NCBI GenBank assembly: GCA_021731045.1
Contig: JAKFYE010000005.1
Location: 1-64,000 of the forward strand
Length of the DNA stretch: 64,000 nt
From: Bdellovibrionales bacterium
GTDB lineage: Bacteria; Bdellovibrionota; Bdellovibrionia; Bdellovibrionales; JAKFYE01
Direction of reading: 5' to 3'
Shown here one piece after another: positions 27,290 through 38,258 of this stretch. Each line of letters starts with the position of its first letter. Positions within the stretch are counted from its first letter, which is position 1. A model generated the notes under the pieces. It was not told where the DNA came from, searched no databases, and saw only the letters and a program-made list of their open reading frames with translations. The position numbers and the translations under genes are program-made.

Positions 27290-28687
27290 CTACTTTCCTA
27301 TACAAAATTCTTTAAACACGCGATCCATGACTTGATCGTCATATCTTTTTCCGAGCAACTCGTGCACATGCGAGAGAGACTCTTGTAGTTCTAGTGCAAC
27401 AAACTCAAGGCTTGCGTTCTCTTTTAATAATTTAAACGCTTCTGTGGTTTTTTGAGCCGTTAAAGAAAGCAGCTCGTAATGACGTTTTTGAATAAGAACT
27501 GCACTATCATCAATAAAAGTGCTTTGAAGTGTTTGATTAAAAATATTTTTTAGTTTCTCTATTCCCGCTCGCTCTTTGGCGCTCGTGACCAATGCATGCA
27601 ACGGCTTCGAAATTAACGGCTCAACGCTATTAATGAGCACCGTTGTAGACTTCGCTTCGCCCATACAATCTGATTTCGTTCCTATAAGAATAAGCCTTTG
27701 AGCATCTAAATTTTTAATATACTCATAATCCTCGGCAACCAATCCTTGTTGAGAATCAAATAAATATCCAACTAAGTCCGCCGAATTCGCAGCATTTTTT
27801 GCGGCTCTAATGCCAATTCCTTCTACGACCTCTATTGTCTCACGCAGGCCCGCCGTATCTACTAAAGTAACAATTCCATTTTCTAGTTTTAAAATACCTT
27901 CGATGAGATCTCTGGTAGTGCCTGGTATGTCAGTTACAATTGCACGCTCGTGTTCTAGAAGCGCGTTCAGTAAGCTCGACTTTCCGGCGTTTGGTCGTCC
28001 AACCAAAACAACTCTTAATCCTTCCACTATTGGGCGTGTATTTTGATACGTGCGCACGAGGTTAGCCACAGAGTTCACAACTTTCTCCACACGCGTATTC
28101 ATTTCTCTATAAGAAATCACGTCGATGTCTTCGGTCGTAAAGTCTATGCCCGCTTCAATATTTGCGAGCGTCCATGTAATGTGATCTTCGATAATTTGAA
28201 TTTCTTTTGAAAGCTCACCCTGAAGTTGTCGTATAGCAAGACGTGATGCGGCTTCAGATTGACTGTGAACTAACGACAAGACGCTTTCGGCCTGAACCAA
28301 ATCAATTCTTCCATTTGAAAAAGCACGAAACGTAAACTCACCCCTTTCCGCAGCGATACAGCCATATTCACCCAAGAGATTCAAAATTTGATTCATGATT
28401 GAAAGGCTGCCGTGACACGAAATCTCGATCGTCTCTTCTCCCGTAAAAGATTTGTTTTCGGCAAAGTAGGAGACCAAAACTTCGTCGATCGTGATGCTTG
28501 TTTTGGGGTGCTTAAAAAATCCATAGTAAACACGGTGGCTTTCTATGTTGGCTGGAAGAAACTCGCACATTTTTCGTGTCGTCGCGACGGCCTGTGGTCC
28601 GCTGACCCTGATAACACCAACGCCCGCAACAGCGGGCGCAGTGATCGGAGCGTAAATTGTTTCGGCCTCACGGCTGAGCAAGTCCAT
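27290..28687 (-). CDS. mnmE: tRNA modification GTPase MnmE
   Basis: The GTPase partner of MnmG, 465 residues. An N-terminal folate-binding domain is followed by a G domain with G1 GRPNAGKS at 230-237, the TTRDL switch and DTAGLRE. The G4 element reads GTKSD instead of NKxD. The C-terminus ends FCIGK, carrying the family's essential cysteine. It is two bases after the jag gene. Confidence 0.98.
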   Translation of the reverse strand: MDLLSREAETIYAPITAPAVAGVGVIRVSGPQAVATTRKMCEFLPANIESHRVYYGFFKHPKTSITIDEVLVSYFAENKSFTGEETIEISCHGSLSIMNQILNLLGEYGCIAAERGEFTFRAFSNGRIDLVQAESVLSLVHSQSEAASRLAIRQLQGELSKEIQIIEDHITWTLANIEAGIDFTTEDIDVISYREMNTRVEKVVNSVANLVRTYQNTRPIVEGLRVVLVGRPNAGKSSLLNALLEHERAIVTDIPGTTRDLIEGILKLENGIVTLVDTAGLRETIEVVEGIGIRAAKNAANSADLVGYLFDSQQGLVAEDYEYIKNLDAQRLILIGTKSDCMGEAKSTTVLINSVEPLISKPLHALVTSAKERAGIEKLKNIFNQTLQSTFIDDSAVLIQKRHYELLSLTAQKTTEAFKLLKENASLEFVALELQESLSHVHELLGKRYDDQVMDRVFKEFCIGK

Positions 28688-28689
28688 TT

Positions 28690-29259
28690 CTATTCTGCTT
28701 TGTGGTGTTCTCCGCGTGGCTGTCTGTTGTCGTTTCTTTTGCGGTTATCTCCCGACGCAGGGAATATTTTAATTTTTTTATAAAGACCTTCGCCAATTGA
28801 TTTACTTTTAACGCGCTCATCACTCGCCAAATATTGATGTACGATCTTGCGATCTTTTGGCGGAAGAGCTCTAAAATAAACCGATTTGTTTTTCTCAATC
28901 ACAATCGATTTTAATCTCTCCGCAAGCTCAACAAGAGCTTGGTTGGACTCTTCTCTAAATCCATTTGAATCAAAAATAACTTCTGTCTTGTCCTCAGGAA
29001 ACTGATGTTGAACCACACGTTTCATAAGAAACTGAATCGCATCTATAAGTTGGCCTTCTTTTTCTTTAAGAAGTTCTGCGTCTTCACCCGAAAGTTCAAC
29101 AATGACCCCTTCTTCTGTATCATTAAGATCAAAAGAAAGATCCAATCCCGCCTTCTCGAGAACACCTTCTAAAGTTGTGCCGACAAGCTCGATGAGCTTC
29201 TCTGGGCTATTCCCCTTCTTTTTTCCCCCGCCGAAAATTCGGCTAAAAAAACCTGCCAT
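28690..29259 (-). CDS. khpB: Jag/KhpB-type RNA-binding protein
   Basis: 189 residues with a KH-like region (about 20-90) and an R3H domain (about 118-170, with LPPKDRKIVHQYLA), ending in a disordered basic tail. The position between yidC and mnmE is the classical one for jag. The KH loop, normally I-G-K-R-G, reads KEKEG here, so the GxxG RNA-contact motif looks lost while the following L-x-D-A-x-Q-F-L helix is retained. It may still bind RNA through R3H. Confidence 0.88.
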   Translation of the reverse strand: MAGFFSRIFGGGKKKGNSPEKLIELVGTTLEGVLEKAGLDLSFDLNDTEEGVIVELSGEDAELLKEKEGQLIDAIQFLMKRVVQHQFPEDKTEVIFDSNGFREESNQALVELAERLKSIVIEKNKSVYFRALPPKDRKIVHQYLASDERVKSKSIGEGLYKKIKIFPASGDNRKRNDNRQPRGEHHKAE

Positions 29260-29268
29260 TCTTTCCTC

Positions 29269-30897
29269 CTAGGCTTTTACATCTATCAGTTTGTTCGATC
29301 GATCTTTTAAAAATACAAGTTGTTGGGCTATGCCAAATAGCGTGCTGACCAAAATATAGAGGGTCAGTCCGCTAGGTAAAGAGAGCATCATAAAGCTGAA
29401 TAAAATCGGCATAAACATCAAAACTTTTTGTTGAGCCGGATCTGCCGTCGTCATCGGAGTAATTTTTTGTTGCAAGAACATAGCAATACCCATCAGGACA
29501 GGAACTACATAATACGGATCTTTTACACTTAAATCATGAATCCAAAAAATAAACGGTGCTTGATATAGCTCTATGCTTTGAGACAACACGCGATAGAGCG
29601 CAATGAATATCGGAAACTGCAAAAGCATCGGCAGGCAGCCTCCTAATGGATTCACTTTGTTCTCTTTAAATAACTTCATAACTTCGGCGTTCATAACCTG
29701 AGGGTTATCTTTATGTTTTTCGCGAATCGTTTTCATGTGCGGCTGAATTCGTTGCATTGCTTTTGTTGATTTAAACGAAGCCATGTAAAGAGGAAGTACG
29801 AGTGTTCGCACGATCAGCGTCAGCAAGATAATCGCCACGCCCCAATTGCCAAACACCGCGTGTAGCCACTTCATTAGATTTAGCATGGGCTTCGCAATTA
29901 CAGACAGCACCCAGTAATCCACTATACCCTCAAGCTTTGGATCAATTGATTTTAGCAAGTTCAAGTCCTTGGGACCTGCAAACGTTTTCATATTTAAAAC
30001 AAGGCTCGAAGTCCCGGTCGGGAACAAGTAGTTTACTTTTGTTCTGGCCAGGACGCCCTCAGGGTTTTTTAAATATTCAGCGTCCACTTGTGGTTGAACG
30101 TCTGAGTTGTCGACAATGGCCTTCGCAAAATAAAGTGCTCCCAAAGAGGCTACCGAAACATTTGAGTAGGTTTCGCCAATTTTACCTTCTCCTGTATGAG
30201 ACAGGTTTTCATGTTTGGAAGTTGTGCCATGCGCAATGTAAATAGAGTCATGATCTGTCGCTGGCACAAGAAAACCACCAGATTCTGGTTCTGCTACACG
30301 ATCAACTAAATTAAAGCTGACTCCTTGTACTCCAGGACCAATGCCTTCGATAGAAACTCTAGTTATCAAATCATACTGTGCCGAATTTACGATAAATTCT
30401 TTTTGAATTTTCATTGTGCCGATGGTGGCGATACCGGTTATTTTATTTCCATCAGCTTTAAGATCAAAATAGAGCGGTTCGTTTGAACCAATTAATGTCG
30501 TTTCAAAATCACCCTCTGGAACCTCATTGGCTAAAACAATAAGTTTTCCTGTGCGATCTGTGTATTTTTTTAAGTGAATGTTTTTTAATGCCATGCCTTT
30601 TGCTGAGACATAAAAAGACCATGTTTCATCTTCGTAATTTATAACCTTATCTTCTTGAATAGTGGGCAATTTTTCTTTTGTGGTCGGAGATGTTGTCGCT
30701 TTTGTTGGAGATGGTGCGGTGGTTGTCGGTGGTGAAGTCGGTGGCATTTGGGCTAGAACCGGCGTCTCTTCGCTATTTGTCTTAGATTGATCTGGATATT
30801 TTTTTGCTAAATGCATCTGCCATCCCAACCAAATGACTGCAACCAAAACAATGGCCATAATCGTACGACTATCTAAAAAGTTTTTGTCTTCGTTCAT
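29269..30897 (-). CDS. yidC: Membrane protein insertase YidC
   Basis: 542 residues of the Gram-negative form: an N-terminal helix (about 12-29), a T/P/S-rich linker, a large periplasmic domain (about 80-330) and the conserved five-helix core. The core includes NWGVAIILLTLIVRTLVLPL with the groove arginine, the cytoplasmic coiled hairpin and NPLGGCLPMLLQFPIFIALY. Its ATG overlaps the yidD stop by four bases. Confidence 0.98.
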   Translation of the reverse strand: MNEDKNFLDSRTIMAIVLVAVIWLGWQMHLAKKYPDQSKTNSEETPVLAQMPPTSPPTTTAPSPTKATTSPTTKEKLPTIQEDKVINYEDETWSFYVSAKGMALKNIHLKKYTDRTGKLIVLANEVPEGDFETTLIGSNEPLYFDLKADGNKITGIATIGTMKIQKEFIVNSAQYDLITRVSIEGIGPGVQGVSFNLVDRVAEPESGGFLVPATDHDSIYIAHGTTSKHENLSHTGEGKIGETYSNVSVASLGALYFAKAIVDNSDVQPQVDAEYLKNPEGVLARTKVNYLFPTGTSSLVLNMKTFAGPKDLNLLKSIDPKLEGIVDYWVLSVIAKPMLNLMKWLHAVFGNWGVAIILLTLIVRTLVLPLYMASFKSTKAMQRIQPHMKTIREKHKDNPQVMNAEVMKLFKENKVNPLGGCLPMLLQFPIFIALYRVLSQSIELYQAPFIFWIHDLSVKDPYYVVPVLMGIAMFLQQKITPMTTADPAQQKVLMFMPILFSFMMLSLPSGLTLYILVSTLFGIAQQLVFLKDRSNKLIDVKA

Positions 30898-31205
30898 TTT
30901 TGAACATCCTCACTCGTTGGAACTGGATCAAAACCAAATGACCCAAATGGATGGCATTTGGAGAGTCGAATCGCCGTCAGTTTAGTCGCGGTAATAAAAT
31001 TATGAGTTTCAAAAGCCTCGAATGCATATAGAGAACACGAAGGTTCGAATCGACACGCGCCCCCCACGTGTGGAGATAAAACTGCGCGATAAAACGATAG
31101 GCTCGTTTTCGCTACCGTTTTAAGCACGGGCGCGCAAAGACGTAAGGCCTCGCTCCAAGGAGTTTTTGAAATCTTGAAATTGTATTCGTCTAAAAAACTC
31201 TGCAT
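30894..31205 (-). CDS. yidD: Membrane protein insertion efficiency factor YidD
   Basis: YidD is a small membrane-associated helper of YidC. It shows the family motif CRFEPSCSLYAFEA and then RLSKCHPFG. The ATG at 31205 would overlap rnpA by 86 bases and give 103 residues. A GTG at 31127 would give 77 residues, overlap by only 8 bases and match the family's usual length (about 70-90), so it may be the real start, though no strong ribosome site precedes it. Confidence 0.88.
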   Translation of the reverse strand: MQSFLDEYNFKISKTPWSEALRLCAPVLKTVAKTSLSFYRAVLSPHVGGACRFEPSCSLYAFEAFETHNFITATKLTAIRLSKCHPFGSFGFDPVPTSEDVQK

Positions 31206-31482
31206 CGACTGGCCTTACAAAAACGTTGATGTCCACTGACTGAAGTTCTGGGTGGTGTGCGGATTCGCGAACGATCTCTCGACACCATCTCTTAAGACGA
31301 TTCCGTATAACGGCTTTCCCAACTTGTTTTGGTATGGTCCAACCGCAGCGGATTTGATTGAGGTCATTTTTTCTATAATTAATGACCAGCCATCGTTCGG
31401 CTGTGATCCGCTTGCCTTTTTTAGCAAGATCTAGAAAATCAGCACGACGTCTTAAGACTCCGAGTCTCTTCTTATTTCCCAC
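31120..31482 (-). CDS. rnpA: Ribonuclease P protein component
   Basis: The protein subunit of RNase P, which matures tRNA 5' ends. 120 residues with the RNR motif ([15 protein letters not shown]) and the N-terminal RRRADF region. The frame starts with GTG at 31482 inside the end of rpmH, overlapping by 11 bases in another frame. Confidence 0.95.
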   Translation of the reverse strand: MGNKKRLGVLRRRADFLDLAKKGKRITAERWLVINYRKNDLNQIRCGWTIPKQVGKAVIRNRLKRWCREIVRESAHHPELQSVDINVFVRPVDAEFFRRIQFQDFKNSLERGLTSLRARA

Positions 31483-31621
31483 CGGTAGAGACCGTCAGGC
31501 GCTTGCGGCCTTTTGCACGACGGCTCGAGAGAACTTTCTGACCTGATGCAGAGGCCATTCTTTTGCGGAAACCATGAGTTTTTTTGCGTTTACGACGACT
31601 TGGTTGATACGTACGCTTCAT
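31472..31621 (-). CDS. rpmH: 50S ribosomal protein L34
   Basis: A 49-residue basic protein starting [18 protein letters not shown], which is the L34 signature. AAGGAG precedes the ATG. It is the first gene of the rpmH-rnpA-yidD-yidC-jag-mnmE-mnmG-rsmG run and is divergent from dnaA. Confidence 0.97.
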   Translation of the reverse strand: MKRTYQPSRRKRKKTHGFRKRMASASGQKVLSSRRAKGRKRLTVSTGGK

Positions 31622-31887
31622 AAGCGGACAACTCCTTTTTTACGGCAATAGAAACTACGTCCGTGAGGACTCATTTCGAAATTTGGACGAATAAAACATG
31701 ACGCGGGATAGCCTGTCAAGATATTGAATCTTCGGTCCTTTTTTGCTACGAACTTCTCTCTGATTAGATTTCCATCGTGAATGTTTCAACATAGGGGTTT
31801 CAGCGTTTTCGTGGGGAAAAACGGATTTCTTAATCAACGAATGCGTTTATGGGTCTGTTGACATCTTTTTTTTAGGGTGGGGATACA
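31622..31887. other. Divergent rpmH-dnaA intergenic region
   Basis: The region holds the ribosome site of rpmH (AAGGAG) and that of dnaA (GGGTGGGG), and must contain both promoters. I see no convincing DnaA box here, in contrast to the dnaA-dnaN gap, so I do not place oriC in it. Confidence 0.5.
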
Positions 31888-33285
31888 TTGGAAGAAAATA
31901 TTTGGAATCAAATTAAGGCCCGTTTAAAAGAGAAAAACCCTGATAATCCTCTTGTTTCGACATGGCTAGACCCTATTAAATTAATCGGAAGTGAAGAGCA
32001 AGATGGCGTACGTCGTTTCACTTTAAGCGTCCCTACGGATTTTCATAAAAATTGGATCGTGACAAACTTTCTCGATACGATTTGCTCTGAGTTTGCCTCT
32101 CTATATGATGGAGGTTTTCAGGTCGATGTGGCCGTAAATGAAATTACGGAGCCAGGCTCCGCTAGTTATTCCTCTCTAGAAAGTGCTGTGGAAACTCCGA
32201 AAGCTTTGACCTATTCCACATCTCCCACAGCGATTTCCACAAATTCAGCTCGAAGAGATTATTTAAATCAAGAATATACGTTTTCAACCTTTGTCGTGGG
32301 TCGCATGAATGAATTTGCTCATGCCGCTTGCTACCGAGTCGCCGAAAATCCTGGGGGTGGCTATAACCCACTATTTATCTGTGGACCAACTGGTATGGGT
32401 AAAACTCACCTCTTAAACGCCGTTGGAAACTACATTCAAACTAATTATCCGCACTTACAAATTCGCTACGTATCCGCTGAGAAATTTTTAAACGAATGTA
32501 TTTCTGGTATACGTCGAGGCGAAATGGATCGATTCCGTCTTCGATATCGGGAGCAGTGTGATATTTTACTTATGGATGATATCCAGGTTTTAAATCGCGG
32601 TGAGTCTGTTCAAGAAGAGTTCTTCTATACTTTAAATGCATTTTTTGAAACAGGGCGTCAGGTTGTAGTTGCGAGTGATCGTATGCCTAAAGACATAAAT
32701 GGTTTAGCTGACCGAATTCGAACTCGTTTGGAGTGGGGTTTAATTGCGGATATCCAAATGGCGGATATGGAAACTCGAGTGGCCATATTAAGATACAAAT
32801 CCGAAATGAAGCGTATTCAAATTCCAGAAGATGTTATCCACTTTATTGCCAAGATATCCAAAAAATCCGTGAGAGAGCTTGAGGGTAATTTGAATAAGGT
32901 GAAGATGTTTACGGAGCTCCAAGGCCTCAGTATTACTTTGGACGTAGCTAAAAAGATTTTGGCTAGTCATGATTATGAAATTACACCTTTGACCATGGAT
33001 GAGATCCTTCGTTTATCAGCCGAACACTATAAAATTAAGATTACTGACCTTAAGTCTACGAACCGAGCTAAGCCAATTGTTACGGCACGCCAGGTCGCAA
33101 TGTTTCTAGCCAAAAAATATTTGAATAAATCACTGATGGATATTGGAAGGGCTTTTGGTGGCAAAGATCACTCTACCGTGATTAACGCGATCAAACGTGT
33201 CGAGAGTCAACAACTGAAAGATTCTGATTTAAAGAGTGATCTCGACGAGTTACAGAGCAAAATCGACAATATCTCAGGGCTGTGA
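31888..33285 (+). CDS. dnaA: Chromosomal replication initiator DnaA
   Basis: 465 residues in four domains: N-terminal DnaB-interacting domain (1-80), a variable linker rich in S and T (about 85-125), the AAA+ domain with Walker A GPTGMGKT at 166-173 and Walker B ILLMDDIQVL, and the DNA-binding domain with the signature FGGKDHSTVINAIKR. The frame starts with TTG preceded by GGGTGGGG. The gene sits directly before the probable origin. Confidence 0.99.
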   Translation: MEENIWNQIKARLKEKNPDNPLVSTWLDPIKLIGSEEQDGVRRFTLSVPTDFHKNWIVTNFLDTICSEFASLYDGGFQVDVAVNEITEPGSASYSSLESAVETPKALTYSTSPTAISTNSARRDYLNQEYTFSTFVVGRMNEFAHAACYRVAENPGGGYNPLFICGPTGMGKTHLLNAVGNYIQTNYPHLQIRYVSAEKFLNECISGIRRGEMDRFRLRYREQCDILLMDDIQVLNRGESVQEEFFYTLNAFFETGRQVVVASDRMPKDINGLADRIRTRLEWGLIADIQMADMETRVAILRYKSEMKRIQIPEDVIHFIAKISKKSVRELEGNLNKVKMFTELQGLSITLDVAKKILASHDYEITPLTMDEILRLSAEHYKIKITDLKSTNRAKPIVTARQVAMFLAKKYLNKSLMDIGRAFGGKDHSTVINAIKRVESQQLKDSDLKSDLDELQSKIDNISGL

Positions 33286-33448
33286 ATGTGGATCGTGTAT
33301 AGAGCTGCGGAGAAAGCTGGTGATTCATTTGTGGACAGTTTTTATACACAAAAAGAAGGCTTAAATAGGGAAGTTGTGTATTAATGCTTCCACATATGAA
33401 TATGAGTGGTTTCAGTAAGTTAAATTGATTTTAGTGATATCAACGCCC

Positions 33449-33463
33449 CTACTACTACTACTA
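33449..33463 (-). promoter_or_regulatory. DnaA-trio element of oriC
   Basis: Five perfect CTA units on the plus strand read 3'-GAT repeats on the other strand, the motif through which DnaA filaments grip and melt origin DNA. They lie immediately after a CCCC patch and before an AT-rich tract, in the expected order. Confidence 0.7.
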
Positions 33464-33491
33464 GTTCTTTATATATAGAGAAGTAGTAATA
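33456..33491. repeat. Near-perfect palindrome centred on TATATATA
   Basis: Centred between 33473 and 33474, bases pair outward to about 33459 and 33488 with only two mismatches, and two further pairs lie outside a third mismatch. The left arm includes the end of the CTA repeats and the right arm contains AGTAGTA. It may extrude, bind a dimeric protein, or form a hairpin in the dnaN leader. Confidence 0.6.
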
Positions 33492-33509
33492 CAGGAACAC
33501 GAGGAGAGC

Positions 33510-34631
33510 ATGGAATTTAAGATTGAAAAATCAGATCTTGTTTCAGTGTTAGTTAAAACTCAAAGCATCGTAGAAAAAAGAAATGCAATGCCGATTTTAG
33601 TAAATATACTAATGCAGGCAGAAAATAATAAGCTGACCGTTTTCGCAACAGACTTGGAAGTAAGCTTGATGGATGAATGTTCCATCAGTTTAGCAAAAGC
33701 TGGTAAAGTTGCGGTTGATGCTAAACACTTGTTTAATATCGTCAAAGAACTCAACGACGGACTTATTCAACTTAAAAAGAAAGAAAACAACTGGCTTGAA
33801 ATTAAACAAAGTAAATCAATTTTTAATATCGTGGGAATCGCGCCGGAAGAGTTTCCTATCTTTCCAACTTACAACACGAAAGAATTTGTGAAACTAAATG
33901 CCGAAGTATTTTCTGATATGATTGAAAAAACAATCTACAGCGTCTCTAACGACGAAACTCGTTACCACATGAACGGTGTATTTTTCGAACAGATGAAATC
34001 AGAAAAAGGCGTTCGTTACCGAATGGTGGCGACAGACGGACATCGTTTAAGCGTAGTAGATCGACAAATTGATCAAGCAAAAGAATTCACGGCTCCTGCG
34101 GGAGTGATTATTCCTCGCAAAGGACTTTACGAAATAAAAAAAGTTTTAGAATCGCTTAATAGCGATACGATTGAAATTGCGATAGAAGGGCCGCAACTCA
34201 TTTTTAAAACTCAAAAAACTGTTTTGATGGTGCGTTTGATCGAAGGACGCTATCCAAACTACCAACAGTTCATACCAAATAAATTAAAAAACAAAGCTCA
34301 AGCATCACGTGAAAATTTGATTTCATCACTCAAACGAGTGTCTCTTTTGTCGAATCAAAAATCTAAGGGTGTGACAATGGCCCTCTCAAAGGGAAATTTA
34401 AAAATCACTTCGAATAATCCAGAATTGGGTGACGCTAAAGAAGAAATGGAAATCGATTACGACGGAGACGATTTTAAAATTGGATTTAACGCAAAATATA
34501 TTTTGGATATTCTTCATAGTTTTATGGATGATGAAGTGAATATCGAACTCAACGATCAGCTCTCGCCAGGAATTATCCGCCCACAAAACGATATGGATTA
34601 TACCTGCGTTGTGATGCCGATGAGAATTTGA
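33510..34631 (+). CDS. dnaN: DNA polymerase III beta sliding clamp
   Basis: 373 residues, full length for the three-domain processivity clamp. Family features include MPILVNILMQ near the start, RYHMNGVFFE mid-protein, RMVATDGHRLS and the C-terminal VVMPMRI that closes the third domain. AGGAG lies three bases before the ATG. Confidence 0.98.
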   Translation: MEFKIEKSDLVSVLVKTQSIVEKRNAMPILVNILMQAENNKLTVFATDLEVSLMDECSISLAKAGKVAVDAKHLFNIVKELNDGLIQLKKKENNWLEIKQSKSIFNIVGIAPEEFPIFPTYNTKEFVKLNAEVFSDMIEKTIYSVSNDETRYHMNGVFFEQMKSEKGVRYRMVATDGHRLSVVDRQIDQAKEFTAPAGVIIPRKGLYEIKKVLESLNSDTIEIAIEGPQLIFKTQKTVLMVRLIEGRYPNYQQFIPNKLKNKAQASRENLISSLKRVSLLSNQKSKGVTMALSKGNLKITSNNPELGDAKEEMEIDYDGDDFKIGFNAKYILDILHSFMDDEVNIELNDQLSPGIIRPQNDMDYTCVVMPMRI

Positions 34632-34642
34632 TAAAGGTTTGA

Positions 34643-35773
34643 TTGGAATTCACACGGCTTCGTCTTCGAAATTTTCGAAATATTTTAGATGAAACCGTAG
34701 AGTTTGTTCCGCAAATAAATGTTTTTGTTGGCGACAATGGCCAAGGAAAAACAAATCTTCTTGAAAGTATTTATATAAGCTCGCGCGGCAAATCATTTCG
34801 CACTTCTAAATTCGAACACATACTAAATAATCAAAATCCAAATACTCTTATAGAAACGATATTTCGTGACGAAGGACTTGATAGCAAAATTGAACTTCGC
34901 TTTTCTGATACTGAAAAGAGTTTGCTCTTTAACGGAAAAAAAATTTCGACCACCCTACTTGCACAAAAAGTTCCTACCGTTTTATTTAGTCCCGAAAGTT
35001 TACAGGCCATCAAAGAGGGGCCTGAAGAAAGACGACGTTTGGTAGATGAACTTATTGTTTCTGTAGATCCGCAAAATGGAAAAGTTTTATCGGAATTTGA
35101 AAAAGTATTAAAAACAAAAAATAGAGTGCTCAGAGATTTTGCATCCGGTGAACTGGAGAGACCCCATGCGCAAGATCTTCTAGAAAGTCTTATTCCTGCG
35201 TATGTTGAACGTGCCACCGAATTGACCTATGCCCGTATCACGGCGCTAAAAAACCTCTCTAGCGGGCTAGAAAAAATATTTAGAGCTATAATTAATAGCT
35301 CTGATGTGGATATCTCTGTGGATTATGTGATCTCGGGTGACGCAGCCCAGTCATGGGAACACGAAAAAATACGTAACGCAATTAATCAAAGACAGCGCGA
35401 ACTCGCTCTCCGTGAACTTGAATCCGGGGTTTGTTTAGTCGGGCCGCATAAACACGAAATTCGATTCTTATATAACGGAAATGACTCGCGTTTTTTTTGT
35501 TCTCAGGGTCAACAAAGAGCGATAATATTATCATTCAAAATTAGCCAGGTGATGTATCACAATTTTGTGCATAAAACGTCGCCCGTTTTACTACTTGATG
35601 ATGTGCTATCTGAACTTGATTCAGAACGACGGGACTTCTTGGTGAAATTTTTGAAAGAAAGTGCAGCGCAGACAATTGTCACAACGACAGATCTCGCGTT
35701 TTGCAATGAACTTCGCACAGAAAAATTAGCGGAGTTCAGAGTAAAACAAGGCCGCGTTGAAAGAACAAACTGA
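34643..35773 (+). CDS. recF: Recombination and gap-repair protein RecF
   Basis: An SMC-like ATPase that loads RecA at gaps. 376 residues; Walker A GDNGQGKT at 30-37, the ABC signature as SQGQQRAIILSFK and Walker B PVLLLDDVLSELD. The start codon is TTG (MEFTRLRLRNFRN) after AAAGG, 11 bases after dnaN. Confidence 0.97.
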   Translation: MEFTRLRLRNFRNILDETVEFVPQINVFVGDNGQGKTNLLESIYISSRGKSFRTSKFEHILNNQNPNTLIETIFRDEGLDSKIELRFSDTEKSLLFNGKKISTTLLAQKVPTVLFSPESLQAIKEGPEERRRLVDELIVSVDPQNGKVLSEFEKVLKTKNRVLRDFASGELERPHAQDLLESLIPAYVERATELTYARITALKNLSSGLEKIFRAIINSSDVDISVDYVISGDAAQSWEHEKIRNAINQRQRELALRELESGVCLVGPHKHEIRFLYNGNDSRFFCSQGQQRAIILSFKISQVMYHNFVHKTSPVLLLDDVLSELDSERRDFLVKFLKESAAQTIVTTTDLAFCNELRTEKLAEFRVKQGRVERTN

Positions 35774-35785
35774 CGCACGAAATGA

Positions 35786-38245
<2,460 letters not shown>

Positions 38246-38258
38246 GTTGGTGCTATAA

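Larger units (their letters stand above)
33286..33509. other. Probable chromosomal replication origin, oriC
   Basis: The 224-base dnaA-dnaN gap contains DnaA-box-like sites: a reverse-strand match with ATCCACA core at 33287-33295, TTATACACA at 33342-33350 (one mismatch to consensus) and TGTGTATTA at 33375-33383. A short GC patch (CGCCCC, 33444-33449) follows, then five CTA repeats (33449-33463), then an AT-rich stretch centred on TATATATA. Boxes, GC patch, DnaA-trios and AT tract are the parts of the bacterial basal unwinding system. Location next to dnaA, parABS and gyrBA supports the call. Confidence 0.8.

Noticed and set aside
31021-31060. tRNA-like GGTTCGAATC sequence
   Set aside because: It lies inside the conserved yidD cysteine motif coding region and no cloverleaf arms surround it.
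31655-31837. Open reading frame upstream of rpmH on the minus strand
   Set aside because: Composition is not protein-like, there is no ribosome site, and it occupies the divergent rpmH-dnaA promoter region.
31858-31863. TTGACA as a -35 element for dnaA
   Set aside because: With standard spacing the -10 would fall on the ribosome site and start codon, leaving no leader; no TATAAT-like hexamer is present there.
33449-33463. CTA repeat as a simple microsatellite
   Set aside because: Position after a GC patch and before an AT tract in the dnaA-dnaN gap makes a DnaA-trio element a better explanation.
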